Origin: VXNE01 sp965208745
GTDB lineage: Bacteria; Pseudomonadota; Gammaproteobacteria; Pseudomonadales; Azotimanducaceae
DNA: 64,000 nucleotides
Reading direction: 5' to 3'
NCBI GenBank assembly: GCA_965208745.1
Contig: CBDBPN010000004.1
Coordinates: forward strand, 4,092,001 to 4,156,000
The notes below the pieces were generated by a model, which saw nothing but the letters and a program-made list of their open reading frames with translations, did no database searches and was not told where the DNA came from. Below are positions 14,902-21,784 of this stretch, one piece after another (the stretch's first letter is position 1; every line of letters starts with the position of its first letter). The translations under genes and the position numbers were made by a program.

Positions 14902-16326
14902 GTGAATCGCACGGGCATCGGCATCGACTTCGGAACGACGAACTCCGCCGCGGCGGTGTTCGACGGCGCGGTCGTGCGCCTGGTGGATCTCGAGGACGCC
15001 TCGGCGATCATGCCGTCCGCGACTTACATCGATCGCGACCTGCAGACGCGCACGGGCGTTGAAGCCGTCGAGCGGTACGTCGCGGACAACACGGGGCGCC
15101 AGGTCGAACTCGTACCGGAGGTGATCGGCGAGGCGGCGCTGGCGCTGACGGGGGATACGGGCGGCCGCGCAGCACCGCAGTTGCTCGTACAGAAGGTGTA
15201 CGGCGCGCCGGCCCTCGATAGCGGCCTGCGCGGGCGGCTGTTCCACGGCACCAAGCGCCTGCTCGGCAACGCGGACATCCGCCGGCTCTCGGTGTTCGAT
15301 CACCCGTTTCGGCTGGTGGCGCTGATCACCCCGATCCTGCTGCGGATCGTGCGCACGTTCGACGCGGGAGGGGACGACGCGAAGGCGGCATGCGTGGGCC
15401 ACCCGGTGAACTTCGAGGGACGGGGCGCGCATCGGAACACCCTTGCCCTGACGCGCCTCGGGGAGGCGTGTCACTACGCCGGCATCGGGCGCTGCCGCAT
15501 GGTGCCGGAGCCCATCGCGGCCGCGGTCGGCTTTCTGCACGAACGGCCGGACGCGGGCGACCGCGTCCTGACGGTCGACTTCGGCGGGGGCACGCTGGAC
15601 TTCTCGATACTCGGCCGGCGTGACGCCGGAACAGGGTTCCGCGTCTTGTCGACCCACGGGGTCGCGCTCGGCGGCGACCACATCGACCGGTGCATCTTTC
15701 GCGAACTGCTGTTTCCGCTGCTGGGCCAGGGCGAACGGTGGCGCCGCCGGGGCGCCGCGCGCGAGATCGAGACGCGGTTCCCGTTCGAGGATTACGAGGA
15801 GTTCCTCCTCAACTGGCCGGTGACCTATCTCCTCAACCAGAACCGCTACACCACCGCGGTCCAGTCCTGCATCGAGTCGGGGGGACCGGCGCGGCACAAG
15901 TTCCGCCGGCTGCGCGAACTCATCCAGCAGAACCTGGGCTACCTCGTGTTCCAGGCCATCAAGGCGTTCAAGGCCGAGCTGTCCGTGGCGCCCGAGGCCG
16001 TGCTCGACATTCCGGAGATCGACGTCGAGGTGCGCATGACGCGCCCCGAGTTCGAACGCCTGATCGCCGAACCCCTCCGGGAAGTGGAACGTGCGGTGGA
16101 CACGACCCTCGAGACGGCCGGCATGAGCGCGGGGGGGTTCGATGTCGTGCTACGCACGGGGGGATCCTCGCTGATTCCCGCGGTGCGGCGGATCCTGGAC
16201 GAGCGTTTCCCGGGGCGGGTCGTCGAGCACGACCCGTTCACGAGCGTCGCCGCCGGGCTCGCCATCGCGGACTACTACGACCTGCCGGAGTTGTCCGGGG
16301 ACAGCGCCCACGGCATCTTCGGGTAG
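14902..16326 (+). CDS. Hsp70-family protein, YegD-like
   Basis: This 474-residue actin/Hsp70-fold ATPase lacks the classical C-terminal substrate-binding domain. The phosphate-1 motif GIDFGTTNSAAAVF (residues 7-20) and phosphate-2 motif VLTVDFGGGTLDFSIL are clear, and the adenosine motif VVLRTGGSSLIPAVRRILDE is near the C-terminus. This architecture matches E. coli YegD, a putative chaperone of unknown client. A GTG start at 14902 places the motif at the usual distance from the N-terminus. It stands alone between msrA and a convergent Nudix gene. Confidence 0.88.
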   Translation: MNRTGIGIDFGTTNSAAAVFDGAVVRLVDLEDASAIMPSATYIDRDLQTRTGVEAVERYVADNTGRQVELVPEVIGEAALALTGDTGGRAAPQLLVQKVYGAPALDSGLRGRLFHGTKRLLGNADIRRLSVFDHPFRLVALITPILLRIVRTFDAGGDDAKAACVGHPVNFEGRGAHRNTLALTRLGEACHYAGIGRCRMVPEPIAAAVGFLHERPDAGDRVLTVDFGGGTLDFSILGRRDAGTGFRVLSTHGVALGGDHIDRCIFRELLFPLLGQGERWRRRGAAREIETRFPFEDYEEFLLNWPVTYLLNQNRYTTAVQSCIESGGPARHKFRRLRELIQQNLGYLVFQAIKAFKAELSVAPEAVLDIPEIDVEVRMTRPEFERLIAEPLREVERAVDTTLETAGMSAGGFDVVLRTGGSSLIPAVRRILDERFPGRVVEHDPFTSVAAGLAIADYYDLPELSGDSAHGIFG

Positions 16327-16333
16327 GGCCCGT

Positions 16334-16933
16334 TCAGTCGCTGGGCTCGAACGCCGGGTCCAGCACCTCGAACAGGCTCTGCACCATGCGGTAGGTCAGG
16401 CCCCACACGAAGTGGCGTTCGCCGAGCCGGTAACCGGGAAAGGGAATCGGTTGGCCGCCGATGGACTTCGGCTCGACCGTGCGGTTGACGCCCGCGTGCA
16501 TCGGCGCGAGCCGGGTCCACACCACGTCGGCCACTTCGTGGCTCATCTCGAACGCGGGATCCCCCTCGATGGCGAACACGTAGGGCGCGACCAGCATGTC
16601 GATCCTGCCCGCCGCCCGGACCGGGCGCTGCTGCGACAGTTCCCCGATCATGTCCGAGGTCTCGATGACGAGCCCGATCTCCTCGGCGGTCTCGCGGATC
16701 GCCGCCGCGGCGAGGTTCGCGTCCGCGGGTTCCCGATGCCCGCCGGGAAAGGCCATGTCGCCGGACCATGGGTCGCCGTCCTTCACGGCGCGCTGGATGA
16801 AGAGCACTTCCGTGTCGCCGTCGTGCTCCCGCAGCACCACCGCGACCGCCGCCTGCCGCGTGTCCGGCCGGACGGAGAACCGCAGGGGTTCGTGCACGGA
16901 GAGCCGCGCCTGGATGTCGGCGATGGGGAACAC
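16334..16933 (-). CDS. Nudix CoA pyrophosphatase (NudL-like)
   Basis: This 199-residue Nudix hydrolase is probably specific for CoA and CoA esters. The Nudix box is complete at about residues 64-88 (GGHREPADANLAAAAIRE and TAEEIGL). It is preceded by the AVKDGDPWSGDMAFPGG segment typical of NudL/YeaB proteins, and the family tail FVWGLTYRMVQSLFEVLDP is present. It is convergent with the YegD-like gene and divergent from the thioesterase gene, whose start lies 20 bases away. Confidence 0.9.
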   Translation of the reverse strand: MFPIADIQARLSVHEPLRFSVRPDTRQAAVAVVLREHDGDTEVLFIQRAVKDGDPWSGDMAFPGGHREPADANLAAAAIRETAEEIGLVIETSDMIGELSQQRPVRAAGRIDMLVAPYVFAIEGDPAFEMSHEVADVVWTRLAPMHAGVNRTVEPKSIGGQPIPFPGYRLGERHFVWGLTYRMVQSLFEVLDPAFEPSD

Positions 16934-16953
16934 CGGGCTATGATAGCCCGCGC

Positions 16954-17367
16954 ATGTCCCTCGAATCCCCCGCCAACCGGTGCTTCGTCTGCGGGCCCGG
17001 CAATCCGGACGGTCTGCACGTCAGATTTCGCCTGGAGGACGACGTATGCCGGGCGGAGTTCGTCCCCGCCCCGAACCACGGTGGATACGATGGTGTCACG
17101 CACGGCGGGATCCTGTTCAGCCTGCTCGACGACGTCATGGCCAACTGGGTGTTCCTGCGGGGCGAGCAGTGCTTCACGGCGCGCGCCGAGGTGCGCTACC
17201 GCCAGGCGCTGCCCATCGGCACGCCCATTCGCCTCGAAGGGCGCCTGCGCAGGCGCAAGGGGCGTCTGGCCATCGTGGACGGCCTGGTGCTGCGGCAGGA
17301 CGACGGGTCCGTGGTCGCCGAGGCGACGGGCAGCTTCATGATCACGGACCGTCCCCGCCTGGGTTGA
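16954..17367 (+). CDS. PaaI-type hotdog thioesterase
   Basis: This 137-residue hotdog-fold acyl-CoA thioesterase has the signature NHGGYDGVTHGGILFSLLDDVM, containing the catalytic-loop HGG and acidic residue. Its N-terminal CFVCGPGNPDGLHVRF is typical of a large subgroup of PaaI-like enzymes. The substrate is unknown. It lies upstream of the GbsR-type regulator, separated by a perfect palindrome. Confidence 0.88.
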   Translation: MSLESPANRCFVCGPGNPDGLHVRFRLEDDVCRAEFVPAPNHGGYDGVTHGGILFSLLDDVMANWVFLRGEQCFTARAEVRYRQALPIGTPIRLEGRLRRRKGRLAIVDGLVLRQDDGSVVAEATGSFMITDRPRLG

Positions 17368-17418
17368 CCCGCGCGGGGGCGGCGTTCCGGTTCCCCCCTT
17401 GCGCCAGCAGTCCAATAG

Positions 17419-17450
17419 TCCGATATTTCTGCCACGACAGAAATATCGGA
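17419..17450. promoter_or_regulatory. Perfect 13-bp palindrome, likely GbsR operator
   Basis: TCCGATATTTCTG (17419-17431) and CAGAAATATCGGA (17438-17450) are perfect complements separated by CCACGA. The site is AT-rich in otherwise GC-rich DNA and lies 17 bases before the GTG of the MarR-superfamily regulator. Its size and symmetry suit a dimeric winged-helix repressor, so negative autoregulation is likely. It has no T-run and is not a terminator. The binding protein is inferred. Confidence 0.75.
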
Positions 17451-17467
17451 ACCATCGGAGAGCTGGT

Positions 17468-18076
17468 GTGGAAACCGAGACGAATCGAACTGGGGCGGCG
17501 GGGAGTATCGCGGACGCGACGGACGAACTGGCTCCGCTGCCGGAGCCGGTGGAGCGGTTCATCCTGCACTGGGGCGACATGGGCGGCCACTGGGGCGTGA
17601 ATCGCTCCATCGCGCAGATCTACGCGCTGCTCTACCTCTCGGATCGACCGCTGGCGGCCGACGAGATCTGCGAGCGCCTCGGGATCGCCCGGTCGGGGGT
17701 CAGCAATTCCCTGCGGGAACTGGTGGGCTGGAAGCTCATCTGGCGCGCGCCGGTGCGCGGCGACCGGCGCGACCACTTCGAGGCCGAGACGGACCTCTGG
17801 GAGATCGTCAAGCGCATCGCGGAGGGCCGCAAGGCGCGGGAGATCGACCCGGCCCAGCGCGCGCTCCGCGAGTGCGTGGCCGCCGCCGAGGCGGACCCGA
17901 GCGTCAACGGGACCGCGATGACGCGACTGGCTGACATGATGGCCTTCGTCGAAACCATGAATAGCTGGTACGAGCAGATGCTGACCATGCCGAAGTCGAG
18001 CCTGATCGCGCTGATCAGCATGGGTTCGCGGGTGGTCCGCGCGCTGCGTCCAGGGAGCGGCGGGGCCCGGGGATGA
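17468..18076 (+). CDS. GbsR/MarR-family transcriptional regulator
   Basis: This is a 202-residue winged-helix regulator. The core WGVNRSIAQIYALLYLSDRPLAADEICERLGIARSGVSNSLRELVGWKLI (about residues 40-90) is a GbsR-type helix-turn-helix, followed by a helical C-terminal dimerisation region. The GTG start at 17468 was preferred because GGAG lies upstream at good spacing and because a longer frame would read through the palindromic operator. Its stop overlaps the epimerase start (ATGA). In other bacteria such regulators are often paired with this epimerase family; the inducer is unknown. Confidence 0.85.
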   Translation: METETNRTGAAGSIADATDELAPLPEPVERFILHWGDMGGHWGVNRSIAQIYALLYLSDRPLAADEICERLGIARSGVSNSLRELVGWKLIWRAPVRGDRRDHFEAETDLWEIVKRIAEGRKAREIDPAQRALRECVAAAEADPSVNGTAMTRLADMMAFVETMNSWYEQMLTMPKSSLIALISMGSRVVRALRPGSGGARG

Positions 18077-18996
18077 AACCGCCCCCGCGGCTTCCCGTCC
18101 CGGCCGGCGCCCGCTGGCTCGTTACGGGAGGGACGGGGTTTATCGGTCGCCGCCTCGTCGACGCCCTGGGTGCGGCTTCCGTCACGGTGCTGACGCGCGA
18201 CGAGGCCCGCGCGGCATTCGGTGGACCGGTCCGCGGCGTCTCGGACCTGGCCGCCATCGCACCTGACGAACGCTTCGACGTGGTGGTCCACCTCGCGGGC
18301 GAACCGGTTGCCGGGGGGCCCTGGACGCCGGCGCGGCGCACGCGGATCCTGCGTTCCCGGCCGCGCGTGGCGGAACGGCTTGTGGCGCTCGTCGAGCGTC
18401 TCGAGGTCAAGCCCCGCGCCTGGATCAACGCATCGGCCGTGGGCTGGTATGGCTTGCGGGGAGACGAGCCGCTGGACGAGACGGCGGAGGCGCGGGACTG
18501 TTTCAGTCACCGCGTGTGCGCGGCGGCCGAGTCGGCCGCGACGGCGGCGGAAGCGTACGGACTACGGGTCGTGCAGTTGCGCATCGGCCTCGTGCTCGCC
18601 CGGGAAGGCGGACTGCTTGCGCAACTCCTGGTGCCGTTCCGGCTCGGCCTCGGCGGCCGCTTCGGCGCCGGCCGGCACTGGATGTCCTGGATCGAGCGGG
18701 ACGACCTGTTGCGGCTCATCGCGCACGTGGCGGCTGACGACTCCGTCCGCGGGCCGGTAAACGCGACGGCCCCGAACTCCGTCACGAACGCCGACTTCGT
18801 GCGCGCCCTGGGTCGGGCGTTGGGGCGTCCGACACTCCTCCGCATACCGCGCGCACCGGTGGAGGCGTTACTGGGCGACCTCGCGCGGGAACTGTTCTTC
18901 GGGGGACAGCGTGTGGTGCCGGCCAGGCTCCTCGAGAGTGGGTTTGAGTTCCAGCATCCCGATTTGCGCGAGGCGCTCGCCTACGCGCTCAAGTGA
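18073..18996 (+). CDS. TIGR01777-type epimerase (SDR39U1-like)
   Basis: This 307-residue extended short-chain dehydrogenase has the NAD(P)-binding motif LVTGGTGFIGRRLVDAL at residues 16-32. Further family landmarks are VVVHLAGEPVAGGPWTPARR, NASAVGWYG (with the active-site Ser/Tyr region) and the HWMSWIERDDLLRLI segment. The biochemical reaction is not established for the family. Four-base overlap with the GbsR-type gene shows one operon controlled by the upstream palindrome. Confidence 0.9.
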   Translation: MKPPPRLPVPAGARWLVTGGTGFIGRRLVDALGAASVTVLTRDEARAAFGGPVRGVSDLAAIAPDERFDVVVHLAGEPVAGGPWTPARRTRILRSRPRVAERLVALVERLEVKPRAWINASAVGWYGLRGDEPLDETAEARDCFSHRVCAAAESAATAAEAYGLRVVQLRIGLVLAREGGLLAQLLVPFRLGLGGRFGAGRHWMSWIERDDLLRLIAHVAADDSVRGPVNATAPNSVTNADFVRALGRALGRPTLLRIPRAPVEALLGDLARELFFGGQRVVPARLLESGFEFQHPDLREALAYALK

Positions 18997-19003
18997 CGGT
19001 CGG

Positions 19004-20092
19004 TCAGGACGCGGCGGCCGATTCCATGTCGTAGCGGGCGCTCTTTTCGTGGTAGTCGAACCGGTCGATGCCCACCGCGGCCCGCAGTTCCTCGGTCGCC
19101 GGAACCACGTTGTCGTCGAGGGGAATCCCCGTCGCGTCCGCGACGCGCGTGATGCCATTGAAGGCCGCGGCCACGGTGAGGACGTCCACCATCGCCTGCT
19201 CGCCGAGGACCGCCGCGGCCGACTCGCGCAAGCCGGCCAGTTCGTCCCAGCGATTGGCCACGGTCGCTTCCGTGAGCGCCCGGATCGTGTCCGAGTGCGG
19301 CACGCCGGAGTCTCCGTGGCCGTTCGTGACTGCGGACAGCTCGTAGGCCGTCTCATCTCGCTCGCCGCTCGCCCGGAGCAGCATGGTGTGCGCGGTGGTT
19401 CAGTAGAAACACTCGTTCAGGGCCGACACCCGTGACGCGATGAACTCGGCCTGCGCCTGGGTAATGTCAAGCGGAATGTCGCGCAGCGCGTAGTGGGCAC
19501 GGAACGCGAGGAAGAAGAGCGTCACGGCGCTCGGGACCAGGCCCATGGCCCGGCCGATGTTCGGCGCCCTGGGCATGCCGAACACCCCGTCGGCCTCGTC
19601 CACGGCCGTCAGCGGCACCCACGCGCCCGCGTCGACGACCGGCGGCGGTTCCTGGCCGGTCGGTGGACCGGGTTCGGGAGGCAGCGTGTCCGGTTCGGGG
19701 AGGCCGAGGGCGTTGTGGAACGTGTCCACGATCACCGAGGTGCACACGACGGACACGGCCTCGATGTAGCGCTCCGCGGAAATCCCGGCGGCCAGCGCGT
19801 CGTTGAACACCGATCGCGTCATCCGCGCGGGATCGGTCCGGATGCGGTGGATCAGGTCGACCAGCGGTGTGGGCAAAGCGGTCGCAGCGTCGTGGGAGCC
19901 GTCCACCGCGTTGGGCGACAGGGCATCCCTGCGCCGCCGGCATAGTTCACAGTCGAGCGCGGCGCGGGCTTCGTGCACGATCTGCACGCGCTCGGCGGCG
20001 TCGAAGAACGCGCCAGGCCGGGCGATCAGGCGCCATGCTTCGAGGTGCTTGCGCGTCAGGTCGGCCCGCACGGGATAGGGAGTCTGGTACAT
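19004..20092 (-). CDS. AhpD/CMD-like protein, probable selenoprotein (TGA = Sec)
   Basis: This product of 362 residues belongs to the carboxymuconolactone decarboxylase/alkylhydroperoxidase-related family. Codon 231 is TGA (19402-19400). The residues around it read ALNECFY-[TGA]-TTAHTMLLRASGE, so the TGA stands exactly where the second cysteine of the AhpD redox motif CxxC with a following His should be, giving CxxU. Both halves are in the same frame and both are needed for the fold. The N-terminal part (1-230) has an extra CELC motif; the C-terminal 131 residues complete the domain. A hairpin fitting the bacterial SECIS follows the TGA. The start at 20092 (MYQTPYPVRADL) matches the family. 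A thiol/selenol peroxidase role is inferred. An alternative is a nonsense mutation or sequencing error. Confidence 0.8.
19364..19402 (-). promoter_or_regulatory. Bacterial SECIS-like hairpin after in-frame UGA
   Basis: After the UGA (19402-19400) come 17 bases, then a 7-bp stem: GCUGCUC (19382-19376) pairs with GAGCGGC (19370-19364), with one G-U pair, closing the loop CGGGC. The apical loop begins 24 bases downstream of the UGA, and the second loop base is G. These are the spacing, stem and loop features expected for SelB-dependent recoding. Folding was done by eye. Confidence 0.7.
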
Positions 20093-20135
20093 CGGGCCAG
20101 CATAGCAGAGGCCCGGCGCGGGACCGTGCCGCGTG

Positions 20136-20276
20136 TCAGGGTTCGTACCGGAAGTCGAAGACACAGGACGCGCCCACCATCTCCCGGAACCACACGGTCG
20201 CGTTGGCGCCCAGCGAGTCGGTCAACCGCACGGGTTCGTTGAGACGGAAGTGCACAGGCTGCTGCTTGCCGTCGTC
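20136..20276 (-). pseudogene. Severed 3' end of the AlbA_2 gene
   Basis: On the minus strand this reads DDGKQQPVHFRLNEPVRLTD, SLGANATVWFREMVGASCVF and DFRYEP, then a stop. It has no start of its own and abuts the left end of the IS element. Removing the IS and one copy of the 3-bp duplication restores a continuous frame with the AlbA_2 protein (…YADNVAID then DGKQQPV…). It is therefore the last 46 codons of that gene, cut off by the insertion. It ends 43 bases before the selenoprotein start, so those two genes may once have formed an operon. Confidence 0.9.
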
Positions 20277-20342
20277 TGAGCTGGTCCCGGTTTTTTGGAC
20301 AGTTGGCTAAGGTGTACTCCGGCGTCGAGAGGAGACACTGTG

Positions 20343-20627
20343 ATGGCCAGGAAGAGACGCCGTTTCACGGCGGAGTTCAAGAAGCGTGTGGCGCTGGAGG
20401 CGCTGCGGGAGCGCGAGCCGGTGCAGGCGATCGCGGCGCGCCACGAGGTGCACCCGAACCAGGTGGGCGCGTGGAAGCGGCAGGCGGTGGAGGGTCTGGA
20501 CGAGGTGTTCTCGCAGCCCGGCTCGAAGCGCGGTGCGGAGCACGAGGCGACGATCCGGGACCTGCACGCGAAGATCGGCGAGCTGACGGTGGAACGGGAT
20601 TTTTTTCTGCGCGGGTTGGCGCGCTGA
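20343..20627 (+). CDS. IS3-family OrfA (helix-turn-helix)
   Basis: This 94-residue DNA-binding OrfA has the classical Tnp_1 helix-turn-helix (RRRFTAEFKKRVALEALRE, then IAARHEVHPNQVGAWKRQAV) and a leucine-zipper-like end (EATIRDLHAKIGELTVERDF). Near its end a run of seven T (20600-20606) allows -1 frameshifting into orfB to make the OrfAB transposase. The start at 20343 follows GGAGACACTGTG. Confidence 0.93.
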   Translation: MARKRRRFTAEFKKRVALEALREREPVQAIAARHEVHPNQVGAWKRQAVEGLDEVFSQPGSKRGAEHEATIRDLHAKIGELTVERDFFLRGLAR

Positions 20628-21466
20628 GCCGTTCGGAGCGTGCCGCGCTGGTGGATCGCGGCTGTGGGCTGTCGCTGTCGCGGCAGTGTGCTCTGCTCGG
20701 CTTGAGCCGCTCGTCGCAGTACTACGAGCCGGTGGGGGAGAGCGCGGCGAACCTGGCGCTGATGCGCCGCTTGGACGAGTTGCATCTGGAACATCCGTTC
20801 TACGGCAGCCGGCAGTTGGTGCGGCACCTGCGCCGTGAGGGCGTGGTCGCCGGCCGGCACCGCGTGCGGCGGCTGATGCGGCGGATGGGCATGGAGGCGG
20901 TGTACCGCAAGCCGCGCACCAGTGCGGCCAACCCGGAGCATCGCGTGTACCCCTACCTGCTGCGCGACCTCGTGATCGACCGACCGGACCAGGTGTGGTG
21001 CGCGGACATCACCCACATCCCTGTTTCGCAGGGGTTTTTCTACTTGGTGGCCGTGATGGACTGGGCCAGCCGCCACGTCCTGTCGTGGCGCCTGTCGAAC
21101 ACCATGGACAGCGCCTTCTGTGTCGAGGCGCTCGAGGCGGCGCTGCACCTCGGCGTGCCGGAGATCTTCAACACCGACCAGGGCGCCCAGTTCACCAGCG
21201 TCGCGTTCACCGACAAGGTGCGCGCCTGCGGCGCGCGCTGTTCCATGGACGGCCGCGGCCGCTATCTCGACAACATCTTCATCGAGCGGCTGTGGCGTTC
21301 GCTGAAGTACGAGGCGGTGTACCTGCACGAGTTGGCCGACGGCCGCGACGCCGAACGCGTCATCGACTCCTGGTTCCGCTTCTACGGGGAGTCGCGTCCG
21401 CATTCGTCGCTGGGCGGCCGCACGCCCGGCGAGGTCTACCGGGGCATCGTGGAGGACGCCGCGTGA
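20600..21466 (+). CDS. IS3-family transposase OrfB (DDE)
   Basis: This is the catalytic half of the IS3-type transposase, a DDE (rve) integrase fold. A HTH_21 segment (PFYGSRQLVRHLRREGVVAG) precedes the core. The three acidic residues lie in WCADITHI, FNTDQGAQF and DNIFIERLWRSLKYE, in the right order and spacing. The C-terminus YGESRPHSSLGGRTPGEVY is typical. It is in the -1 frame relative to orfA and is probably produced by slippage on the T7 run, so the start given is the frameshift site. Confidence 0.93.
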   Translation, partial: FFSARVGALSRSERAALVDRGCGLSLSRQCALLGLSRSSQYYEPVGESAANLALMRRLDELHLEHPFYGSRQLVRHLRREGVVAGRHRVRRLMRRMGMEAVYRKPRTSAANPEHRVYPYLLRDLVIDRPDQVWCADITHIPVSQGFFYLVAVMDWASRHVLSWRLSNTMDSAFCVEALEAALHLGVPEIFNTDQGAQFTSVAFTDKVRACGARCSMDGRGRYLDNIFIERLWRSLKYEAVYLHELADGRDAERVIDSWFRFYGESRPHSSLGGRTPGEVYRGIVEDAA

Positions 21467-21784
21467 GCCGGGCGGGGGCCATGACAGCCGGGAACGCCAC
21501 GGCCCTCGCCGCGTCAAGCCGCTGCGCGGCTCCTCCACTGCGTTGCGGCCCTTCGGGTGACACGGCGAGTGCCGCGGCGAGTGCCGCGGCGAACGGGTTG
21601 GCGACGACCGGAAGGGTCCTTCCGGTCGTCACCGACCGGCCTTCCCACACCACCACCACCGCCGCCTCGACGAGGCCGTTGACATCGGCGCCGCGCGTCG
21701 GCAGGGTCCGTTCATCGAGGGCATCAGACCACTCGGAGTACACCTTAACTCCGCCCTCGGACTGTCCAACGAACCAGGACCCCC

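Noticed and set aside
19004..19384. An independent small gene starting at the ATG at 19384
   Set aside because: It is in frame with the upstream half, lacks a ribosome-binding site, and contains only the second half of the AhpD-like domain. Readthrough of the TGA explains it better.
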